Positions 25,650 through 32,538 of a stretch of 64,000 nucleotides of DNA are shown here, in pieces. The stretch is taken from contig CAWJFY010000004.1 of the NCBI GenBank assembly GCA_963842295.1, positions 186,001 to 250,000 on the forward strand, read 5' to 3'. This stretch comes from JAJNBA01 sp963842295 (lineage in GTDB: Bacteria; Actinomycetota; UBA4738; HRBIN12). Every line of letters starts with the position of its first letter. Position 1 is the stretch's first letter. The notes beneath the pieces are model-generated. The model was given only the letters and a program-made list of their open reading frames with translations, had not been told where the DNA came from and searched no databases. The translations under genes and the position numbers were made by a program.

Positions 25650-26966
25650 ATGAAGCACCGCATATGGTTCAAGACGTTCGCCCTCGTGGCCGTGCTGTCC
25701 ATCGTGGCCTCGGCGTGTGCCGGGGACGACGGAACGACAGGCGGCGGCGGCGACGGCGGCGTGGACTGTGCCACCGTCGAGTTCGGGTGCGTCGAGGTCG
25801 GCGCGGACGAGGCGATCAACCTGGGGGCCGCTCAGGTGATCAGCGGCGCGGATGCGTCGCTCGGTCAGGACCAGGTGAACGCGATCGAACTCGCGATCGA
25901 CCACCTGGACGACACCTTCGACCAGACACCCGGCACGCTGCTCGACCACCCGGTGAACCTCACCACGGAGGACGAGCTGTGCTCCGCGGAAGGCGGGCAG
26001 ACGGCCGGCACGGCACTCGCGGCCGACGACTCGATCGTGGCAGTGATCGGCACGAGCTGTTCGAGCGCAGCGCTGGGGGTTGCAGACACGATCCTCGGCG
26101 ACAAGGGCATCACGCTCATCTCGGGTTCGAACACGAGCCCGGCGCTGACCGATCCTGCGTTGCACAACCCGTTCTACGCCCGTACCGCCCACAACGACCG
26201 TATCCAGGGCGCGATCGGCGCCGAGTTCGCGCTGGGCGAAGACCTCGGCGCCACCACCGCGGCGACGATCGCCGACGAGAGCCCCTACACCCAGGGTCTC
26301 GTGGGTGCCTTCGAGGCGAACTTCGAGGCCGGGGGCGGCACCCTGACCGGATCGGAGCAGGTCAACTCCGAGGACACCGACTTCAAGCCGGTCCTCAGGT
26401 CGTTGGCCGAACAGGATCCAGACGTCCTGTACTTCCCGATCTTCGTGGCAGCCTGCACGCTGATCATCAAGCAGGCGCAAGACATCATGCCCGACGCCGA
26501 GCTGATCGTGGCTGACGGATGCCTGTCGAGCGACACCCTGAAGAACGCGGGAGCGGCAGCGGATGGCGTCTGGGCATCCTCGCCCGACCTGTCGGCGTTC
26601 CAGACGGACGACTTCTACTCGGGTGAGTTCATCCCTGCGTATCAGGAGGCGTTCGGAAGCGAACCGCTCGCGGTGTTCCACGCGCACTCCTACGACGCCA
26701 CGAACGTCGTGTTCGCGGCGATCGAGAAGGTCGCGATCGACAACGGCGACGGATCGCTCTCGATCCCTCGCCAGGCGCTCCGTGACGCGATCTTCGCCAC
26801 GAATGGATACGACGGCGTCACGGGCACGATCACGTGCCTCGACACGGGTGACTGTGCGACCGACGTGAAGATCGGACTGTTCCTCGCTCCGGGCTGGCCC
26901 GTCGAGGGAGGCACGGACGATCCGGCGGTCTACACCGACACCAAGTCGCTGGACGACGTGCTGTAG
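25650..26966 (+). CDS. Branched-chain amino acid-type ABC transporter substrate-binding lipoprotein (LivK-like)
   Basis: Extracytoplasmic binding protein of the periplasmic-binding-protein type I fold. ATG 25650 has GAGAGGGGG 8 nt upstream; the open frame reaches back to 25596 but that part overlaps the operator. A lipoprotein signal is clear: KHR-W-FK, hydrophobic core, lipobox VASAC with the Cys near residue 23, then a Gly/Asp linker. Other features are INLGAAQVISGADASLGQ near 57 and a conserved VAVIGTSCSSAA segment near 130 (SIVAVIGTSCSSA). The ligand is not determinable; the downstream cyclodeaminase-family gene hints at an amino acid or derivative. A strong terminator-like hairpin follows, so the binding protein may be made in excess over the permease. 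Confidence 0.9.
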   Translation: MKHRIWFKTFALVAVLSIVASACAGDDGTTGGGGDGGVDCATVEFGCVEVGADEAINLGAAQVISGADASLGQDQVNAIELAIDHLDDTFDQTPGTLLDHPVNLTTEDELCSAEGGQTAGTALAADDSIVAVIGTSCSSAALGVADTILGDKGITLISGSNTSPALTDPALHNPFYARTAHNDRIQGAIGAEFALGEDLGATTAATIADESPYTQGLVGAFEANFEAGGGTLTGSEQVNSEDTDFKPVLRSLAEQDPDVLYFPIFVAACTLIIKQAQDIMPDAELIVADGCLSSDTLKNAGAAADGVWASSPDLSAFQTDDFYSGEFIPAYQEAFGSEPLAVFHAHSYDATNVVFAAIEKVAIDNGDGSLSIPRQALRDAIFATNGYDGVTGTITCLDTGDCATDVKIGLFLAPGWPVEGGTDDPAVYTDTKSLDDVL

Positions 26967-26987
26967 GGAAACGAGAAGAACGGAAGA

Positions 26988-27031
26988 GGGGCCGCGGGTG
27001 AGCCGGGAGGCTCGCCCGCGGCCCCTTCTCT
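26988..27031 (+). terminator. 17-bp hairpin between the livK- and livH-like genes
   Basis: Arms 26988-27004 and 27009-27025 pair over 17 bp with a single G-T mismatch and a GGGA loop, followed by TTCTCT. Its position inside an operon fits an attenuating terminator or mRNA-stabilising hairpin that raises expression of the binding protein. Confidence 0.8.
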
Positions 27032-27069
27032 AGAGGGAGGAAACCCTGGCGGGCACCGAGGCCCCCCGC

Positions 27070-28149
27070 GTGGCCGCCCCTCGGCTGGGTCGCTTCGAGC
27101 GGCTGCCGTGGCGGCGCATCATCCTCATCGTCCTGGGCATCGTCGTCGTCGGCGTGGTGGCGATCGGGACGTGGCTCACGCTCACGCTCGACCCGGCCGA
27201 GGGCGGGTACTCGGTCGAGGCGTGGCGCGACTTCATCGTCCAGGGCGCGGCGCAGGGCGCGATCTTCGCGATGATCGCGCTCGGCTACAGCCTCGTGTAC
27301 GGGATCCTCCGGATGATCAACTTCGCGCACGGCGAGGTGTTCATGGCCGGCGCGTTCATATCGTTCTTCTGGGCAGACGCCTATTTCAAGAGCGGCTTCT
27401 TGGACCGGAACCCCGCCGTCGCGCTCGCGATCGTGACGGCCGTCGCGATCGTCGCGTCGGTGGGCACGGCGGTCCTGCTGGAGCGGCTCGCCTATCGACC
27501 GCTCCGGAACGCGCCCAGGCTGGTTCCTCTCATCACCGCGATCGGTGCTTCGTTGTTCTTGCAGAACGCGTTCCGAGGGTTCTTCGGCCCCCAGCCATAC
27601 GGGTATCCGAAGCCGGAGGTGCTTGCGGGGAACATCACCATCCTCGGGGTACCCGTGCAGAAGATCCAGTTGCTGGTCCTCGTCGTGGCCCTGATCTGCA
27701 TGGCGGTGCTCCAGTGGTTCGTCTCCACGACGACCACGGGGCGCTCGATGCGCGCGGTCGCGCAGGATCGGGAGATCGCCAGCCTGATGGGGATCAACGT
27801 CGACCGCGTGATCGTCATCACGTTCGCGATCGGCGGGGTGCTCGCCGGCATCGCCGGGGTGTTGTTCTCCCTGACCTTCGAGCAGGTGCAGTTCACGATG
27901 GGGTTCCGACCCGGGATCGCGGCGTTCACCGCCGCCGTGCTGGGCGGGATCGGGAGCATCGGCGGCGCGGCGCTCGGCGGGTTCGTGATCGGGCTGCTGC
28001 AGGCGGTCGGGCCGCCGCTGATCCTCACCGGGTTCGGCATCCCGAGCGTCTTCTCGCTCCGAGACGCGTTCGTGTTCCTCGTCCTGGTCCTGGTCCTGGT
28101 CTTCCGTCCTGGAGGGCTGCTCGGCACAGGTGAAGCGGAGAAGGTGTGA
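27070..28149 (+). CDS. Branched-chain amino acid-type ABC permease (LivH-like)
   Basis: Inner-membrane permease of the LivH/LivM family. The product is 359 aa from GTG 27070, with a basic N-tail (RFERLPWRR), one extra N-terminal membrane helix (about residues 16-37), then the canonical core GAAQGAIFAMIALGYSLVYGI followed by NFAHGEVFM. The EAA-like segment (REIASLMGINVDRV near residue 235, then FRPGIAAFTAAVLGGIGSIGG) is present. A CTG at 27046 is in frame and lies 5 nt after AGGGAGG (27034-27040), a better ribosome site than that of GTG 27070, so a rare CTG start adding 8 residues is possible. Confidence 0.9.
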   Translation: MAAPRLGRFERLPWRRIILIVLGIVVVGVVAIGTWLTLTLDPAEGGYSVEAWRDFIVQGAAQGAIFAMIALGYSLVYGILRMINFAHGEVFMAGAFISFFWADAYFKSGFLDRNPAVALAIVTAVAIVASVGTAVLLERLAYRPLRNAPRLVPLITAIGASLFLQNAFRGFFGPQPYGYPKPEVLAGNITILGVPVQKIQLLVLVVALICMAVLQWFVSTTTTGRSMRAVAQDREIASLMGINVDRVIVITFAIGGVLAGIAGVLFSLTFEQVQFTMGFRPGIAAFTAAVLGGIGSIGGAALGGFVIGLLQAVGPPLILTGFGIPSVFSLRDAFVFLVLVLVLVFRPGGLLGTGEAEKV

Positions 28150-29924
28150 TGGCGCGCCGGTGGGTCCGTATGGGGGCGCTCTCGGGCATCGTCACCATCT
28201 TCCTCGCGCTCGTCGGCCTGATCGGAAACTTCACCGACGTGTACCTGATCGGCGACGAGATCACGTTCGCCGGGCTGATGCTCGTCCTCCCTGCCTTCGT
28301 CGCAGGTCTCATGGCGGCCGCGCCTCGCGTCGAGGGTGGGGAGCGGCACGAGATGCGCATCTCCGAGGCGGCGGCCGCCGCCGTCATCGCCGGCGCAGCG
28401 GCCGGAGCGACGTTCGCCCTCGCCGTGGTCCTGGCCGACTGGATCGGGGACGAGCGGATCCGATTGGTCTTCATCAACGTGACACCGCAGTTGATGGAGT
28501 TCGTCACCTTCGGTCAGGAAACGGTGGTCGGCGGCCTGATCATCGTCGTGATCTCCGCGGCGGCCGGTGTCCTGGGCGGCATCCTGCGGGTGGCTCCCGT
28601 GTCGATCCGCCGACCGGTCACGGCGGCGGTCATCACGACGTTGCTGTTCGGTTTCCTGCAGCGGGTCATCCCGATCGCCCTCGACCAGCTGGGCCTCGAG
28701 CGTGACTGGCTCTACAGCCCGCAGTTCGACGGACTCACCTGGATCGGGGCGCTCGTCGTCGCGGTGGTCGCCGCCGGGATCAGCGTGCTCAACACGCGAT
28801 ACGGCACCCGGCTCCGGGGAAGCCTCTCCGGCGCGACCGGAGCCGACGGGACGGGGATCAGCCCCCTTCGACTGGTGGCCGGTGTCGTCGTCCTCGCACT
28901 GTTGATCGCCGCACCGCTGCTCCTCGGATCGGTGATCTCCGAGGTCCTGGGCACGGTGATGGTGTTCGCCTTGCTCGGCATCGGGCTCAACATCGTCGTC
29001 GGCTATGCGGGCTTGTTGGATCTCGGCTACGTCTTCTTCTTCGCGCTCGGCGCGTACTCGCTCGCCCTGCTCACCGGTGCGACCCTCAACGCGTTCGGGA
29101 TCCCGCCTGAGCCCGCGATCTCCGGGAGCCTGAACTTCTATGTCGCGATCCCGATCGTGATGGTCACCGCCGCCGCGGCGGGGCTGCTGGTCGGTGCACC
29201 GGTGCTGCGGCTCCGCGGTGACTACCTCGCGCTGGTCACGCTCGGGCTCGGTGAGATGGTGACGGTCCTCGTCGGGAGCCCGTGGCTCGTGCCGCTCGTG
29301 GGCGGGCCGAGCGGGATGCGCGGCATCACGGACGCGGCGATCGGCGGCTTCGGCTTCCGCGACCCACAACACTTCTATTACCTCGCGCTCGCGTTCGTCG
29401 GCCTCGCCGCGTTCGTCTCGTGGCGGCTCGCCGCCTCGCGGATCGGCCGGGCCTGGACCGCGATGCGGGAAGACGAGCAGACCGCCGACGCGATGGGGAT
29501 CAGCACGACCCGCTTCAAGCTGCTGGCGTTCGCGATCGGCGGCGCGATCGGCTCGCTCGGCGGAGCCCTCTTCGCCGTGAAGATCGGATCCCTCACCCCG
29601 GCGAGCTTCCAGGTCATCGTGTCGATCCAGGTGCTGGGTCTGGTGATCCTCGGCGGCATGGGAAGCATCCCCGGCGTGCTCGTGGGAGCGCTCGTGCTCG
29701 TCGGGCTGCCGGGCCTGCTTCGAGAGTTCGAGGAGTATCGATTCCTCGCCTACGGCGCGGCCATCGTGGCGGTGATGATCGTCCGGCCGGAAGGGCTGGT
29801 GCCGAACGTCCGCCGCAGCCGCGAGCTCAAGGACGAGGAGAGCGCACAAGACGAATGGGCCAAAGCCGCGGAAGCGGGGGACACCCCGCCCGAGATCACC
29901 ACCCCGACCGGGGCGACGACGTGA
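28149..29924 (+). CDS. Branched-chain amino acid-type ABC permease with N-terminal extension (LivM-like)
   Basis: Second permease of the operon. At 591 aa it is much longer than typical LivM proteins (about 320-430 aa). The LivM core occupies roughly residues 265-560: GIGLNIVVGYAGLLDLGYVFFF, LRGDYLALVTLGLGEM, and the EAA loop DEQTADAMGIS. The first 260 residues form an added region with several hydrophobic segments (residues 10-60, 75-100, 120-150 and 160-180) that I do not recognise. ATG 28149 overlaps the livH-like stop by 1 nt; GTG 28146 gives one more residue. A C-terminal acidic, Pro/Thr-rich tail ends the protein. The stop overlaps the next gene (GTGA). Confidence 0.88.
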   Translation: MARRWVRMGALSGIVTIFLALVGLIGNFTDVYLIGDEITFAGLMLVLPAFVAGLMAAAPRVEGGERHEMRISEAAAAAVIAGAAAGATFALAVVLADWIGDERIRLVFINVTPQLMEFVTFGQETVVGGLIIVVISAAAGVLGGILRVAPVSIRRPVTAAVITTLLFGFLQRVIPIALDQLGLERDWLYSPQFDGLTWIGALVVAVVAAGISVLNTRYGTRLRGSLSGATGADGTGISPLRLVAGVVVLALLIAAPLLLGSVISEVLGTVMVFALLGIGLNIVVGYAGLLDLGYVFFFALGAYSLALLTGATLNAFGIPPEPAISGSLNFYVAIPIVMVTAAAAGLLVGAPVLRLRGDYLALVTLGLGEMVTVLVGSPWLVPLVGGPSGMRGITDAAIGGFGFRDPQHFYYLALAFVGLAAFVSWRLAASRIGRAWTAMREDEQTADAMGISTTRFKLLAFAIGGAIGSLGGALFAVKIGSLTPASFQVIVSIQVLGLVILGGMGSIPGVLVGALVLVGLPGLLREFEEYRFLAYGAAIVAVMIVRPEGLVPNVRRSRELKDEESAQDEWAKAAEAGDTPPEITTPTGATT

Positions 29925-30730
29925 GTCAACCGGCTTCGATCACGGCGGCGGAAGCGGTCCTGGAGGTGCGCGGCCTCGAGAAGCACTTCGGCGGCCTCTA
30001 CGCTCTCTCCGGCCTGGACATGGAGGTCCGGAAAGGCGAGATCGTGTCGGTGATCGGTCCCAACGGCGCGGGGAAGAGCACGCTCTTCAACGTGATCACC
30101 GGGATCTACGAGCCCGACGCCGGCGACATCATCTACGAGAGCGTGAGCATCGTGGGCCTGCGCCCCCATCAGGTCGTGAAGCTCGGGATCGCCAGGACGT
30201 TCCAGAACGTTCGGCTGTTCGCGAACATGACGATCCTCGAGAACGCGATGGTCGGTCAGCATTGCCGGAGCCGAGGTGGGGTGTTCGGATCGGTCCTCCG
30301 AACGCCCGGGGTCCGCGCCGAGGAGGAACGGATCCGGGAGCGCGCGAAGGTGGCCTTGAGTTTCTTCGGCAAACGCCTCTCGGGCTATCGTTTGGAGCAG
30401 CCCGCGTTCTCGCTGTCCTACGCGAACCGCCGGCGGCTGGAGATGGCGCGCGCGATGGCGACCGACCCCCAGGTGCTGCTCCTGGACGAGCCGACGGCCG
30501 GCATGAACCCGCGGGAGACCCTGGAGCTCCGCGATCACATCGTTCGGATGCGCGACGAGCTCGGACTCACGGTGGTCGTGATCGAGCACGACATGCGGGT
30601 GGTGAAGGGGGTCTCCGACCGTGTGATCGCGTGCGACTACGGGCAGAAGATCGCCGAAGGCACGTACGAAGAGGTCGCCCACGACGAGCGGGTCATCGAG
30701 GCCTATCTCGGAACGAAGTCCACGGAATGA
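29921..30730 (+). CDS. Branched-chain amino acid-type ABC ATPase (LivG-like)
   Basis: Cytoplasmic ATPase pairing with the LivF-like subunit. The 269-aa product has Walker A GPNGAGKST near residue 46, the Q-loop region ARTFQNVRLFANMT near 89, Walker B LLLDEPTAGMNP near 184 and the H-loop VIEHDM near 219. The signature is unusual: FSLSYANRRRLEMAR in place of the LSYGQQR form, so the key Gly is Ala. The C-terminal EAYLG tail is diagnostic for LivG. GTG 29921 overlaps the preceding stop. An upstream open frame (from 29282) is a shadow of the permease gene. Confidence 0.93.
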   Translation: MSQPASITAAEAVLEVRGLEKHFGGLYALSGLDMEVRKGEIVSVIGPNGAGKSTLFNVITGIYEPDAGDIIYESVSIVGLRPHQVVKLGIARTFQNVRLFANMTILENAMVGQHCRSRGGVFGSVLRTPGVRAEEERIRERAKVALSFFGKRLSGYRLEQPAFSLSYANRRRLEMARAMATDPQVLLLDEPTAGMNPRETLELRDHIVRMRDELGLTVVVIEHDMRVVKGVSDRVIACDYGQKIAEGTYEEVAHDERVIEAYLGTKSTE

Positions 30731-31479
30731 GCGACGACCCGACCGATCTCCGGACCGACGGGCGGACGCCGATCCTGGCGCTTCGCAACGTCTCCACCCA
30801 CTACGGACTCGTGGCGGTGCTGCGCGAGGTCGACATGGAGATCTACGCGGGCGAGATGGTCTGCCTCCTGGGTGGCAACGCGAGCGGGAAGACCACCACC
30901 CTGAAGACGATCCTCGGCTACGTGACGCCGTCCGAGGGCGAGGTGGTCCTCGACGGCGAGGTCGTGTCAGGTCTCACGACGACCGAGGTCGTGAAGCGAG
31001 GCGTCTCTATGGTCCCCGAGAACCGCCGGTTGTTCCCGGACATGACGGTCGAGGAGAACCTGCGGCTCGGCGCCTACCTCCGGCGGGATCGCAAGGCGGT
31101 CGAGGAGGCACGCGAGACCGTCTTCGAGACGTTCCCGCGGATCCGCGAGCGGCTGAAGCAGAAGGCGGGCACGCTCTCGGGCGGCGAGCAGCAGATGGTG
31201 GCGATGGGGCGGGCCTTGATGGCCGACCCGAAGGTCCTGCTCATGGACGAACCTTCGATGGGACTCGCACCGATCCTGGTCGAACAGGTCTTCGAGATCA
31301 TCAAGAAGATCCGGGAGCTCGGGAAGACCGTCTTCGTCGTGGAGCAGAACGCGAACATGGCCCTGTCGATCGCCGATCGCGGCTATGTGATCCAGACCGG
31401 TCAGGTGGTCCTGGCGGATACCGCCGAGAACCTCCTCCAGGACCCTCTGATGCGGGAGGCGTACCTGGGTGAGCTCTGA
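30727..31479 (+). CDS. Branched-chain amino acid-type ABC ATPase (LivF-like)
   Basis: Second ATPase of the transporter. The 250-aa product has Walker A GGNASGKTT near residue 48, SMVPENRRLFPDMTVEENL near 96 (the LivF-type Q-loop neighbourhood), signature LSGGEQQMVAMGRAL near 148, Walker B LLMDEPSMGLAP near 170, and the H position replaced by Gln in VVEQNANMAL, as usual in LivF. It ends EAYLGEL. ATG 30727 overlaps the livG-like stop (ATGA) and its own 3' end overlaps the next gene by 11 nt. Confidence 0.94.
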   Translation: MSDDPTDLRTDGRTPILALRNVSTHYGLVAVLREVDMEIYAGEMVCLLGGNASGKTTTLKTILGYVTPSEGEVVLDGEVVSGLTTTEVVKRGVSMVPENRRLFPDMTVEENLRLGAYLRRDRKAVEEARETVFETFPRIRERLKQKAGTLSGGEQQMVAMGRALMADPKVLLMDEPSMGLAPILVEQVFEIIKKIRELGKTVFVVEQNANMALSIADRGYVIQTGQVVLADTAENLLQDPLMREAYLGEL

Positions 31480-32398
31480 GCTCCACGTCATCGGCGCGGA
31501 GGAGCTCCGCGCCCGGCTGCCGATGGTCGCCGCCGTGGATGCGCTGGAGCAAGCCTTCCGAACCAAGGACCCGGGGAGTGGACCGCTCCGAACCCACGTC
31601 GAGACGCCCGCGGGCACGTTGCTGCTGATGCCGGCCGTCGGCGAGGCCGGTGTCGGCGTGAAGCTCGTCTCCCTCACACCGGCGAACCCGGATCGAGGCC
31701 TCCCGTTCATCCACGCGAGCTACGTGCTCTTCGATGCGGAGACCCAGGCTCCCGAGGCCGTCCTCGACGGCTCGGCGCTCACGGCGCTGCGGACCGCCGC
31801 CGTCTCGGGGCTCGCCACGCGACATCTGAGCCGCCAGGACGCGCATCGGCTCGTCGTGTTCGGAGCGGGCGTCCAGGCGACGTCGCACCTCGAAGCGATG
31901 TGCGGCGTGCGTCCCGTGACGGAGCTCGCGGTCGTCTCCCGGTCGCGCGCGGCGGCACAGGCGCTGGTGGAGGAGGGGCTCGGCCGCGGTCTCGCTGCCC
32001 GACTCGGCGAGTCCGATGCAGTGGGAGACGCAGATCTCATCTGCACCTGCACGACAGCCAAGGAGCCCCTGTTCGATGGCTCGCTCCTGCCGCCGGGGGC
32101 TCACGTGAACGCCGTGGGGTCCTATCGGCCAGAGACCCGCGAGCTCGACACGACGACCGTGCGCCGGGGGAGGGTGGTCGTCGAGACGAGGGAGGTCGCG
32201 CTCGCCGAGGCAGGAGATCTGCTGATCCCGATCGGGGAGGGCGCGATCGAAGCCGAGGATATCGTCGCCGATCTCGCCGAGCTGGCTCGCGGCGCGACCG
32301 TGAGACGGTCACCTGACGACGTGACCGTCTTCAAGAGCGTGGGGATGGCGTTCGAGGATCTGGTCGTCGCTCGTGCGGTCGTGGACGCGGGTCGCTGA
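31469..32398 (+). CDS. Ornithine cyclodeaminase / mu-crystallin family protein
   Basis: NAD(P)-binding protein of the family that includes ornithine cyclodeaminase, alanine dehydrogenase (archaeal type) and ketimine reductases. The 309-aa product shows the substrate-binding region GVGVKLVSLTPAN near residue 57, SALTALRTAAVSGLATRHL near 92 (the conserved LTxxRTAAxSxxA block), the Rossmann loop VVFGAGVQATSHLEA near 122 and VNAVGSYRPETRELD near 207. GTG 31469 lies inside the end of the livF-like gene, so it is the last gene of the transporter operon. It probably acts on the imported amino acid; the exact reaction is open. Confidence 0.88.
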   Translation: MSSELHVIGAEELRARLPMVAAVDALEQAFRTKDPGSGPLRTHVETPAGTLLLMPAVGEAGVGVKLVSLTPANPDRGLPFIHASYVLFDAETQAPEAVLDGSALTALRTAAVSGLATRHLSRQDAHRLVVFGAGVQATSHLEAMCGVRPVTELAVVSRSRAAAQALVEEGLGRGLAARLGESDAVGDADLICTCTTAKEPLFDGSLLPPGAHVNAVGSYRPETRELDTTTVRRGRVVVETREVALAEAGDLLIPIGEGAIEAEDIVADLAELARGATVRRSPDDVTVFKSVGMAFEDLVVARAVVDAGR

Positions 32399-32417
32399 TA
32401 CGGGCCGCCCTAAGTGG

Positions 32418-32431
32418 TAGAACGAGGGGCG
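32418..32431 (+). promoter_or_regulatory. Leaderless-type -10 (TAGAAC) before a 35-codon ORF
   Basis: TAGAAC at 32418-32423, then GAGGGGC, then GTG 32431. The GAGGGG could also serve as a ribosome site, so leaderless or leadered starts are both possible. Confidence 0.35.
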
Positions 32432-32538
32432 TGAGCGCGGAGACCGAGGCGATCGAACCGAGTCAGTCAGCGTTCGGATCGACCGCTCGCCCCGGCGACG
32501 AGACGTTTCGCGTAGAGGGAAAGGGGTTGGCGGCATGA
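32431..32538 (+). CDS. Small hypothetical ORF coupled to the Asp-box gene
   Basis: A 35-codon frame, GTG 32431 to TGA 32538, encodes an acidic/polar peptide beginning MSAETEAIEPSQSAFG. Two things support it: a TANNNT -10 box 7 nt before the GTG, and an ATGA overlap between its stop and the ATG (32535) of the next gene, the usual mark of translational coupling here. It resembles nothing I know. It could be a leader peptide, or the displaced N-terminus of the next protein if one base is missing between them. Confidence 0.4.
   Translation: MSAETEAIEPSQSAFGSTARPGDETFRVEGKGLAA

Noticed and set aside
27492..29849. 785-codon - strand open frame opposite livH/livM
   Set aside because: Composition is Arg/Asp/His-rich with no domain, and it lies fully over two well-supported permease genes.
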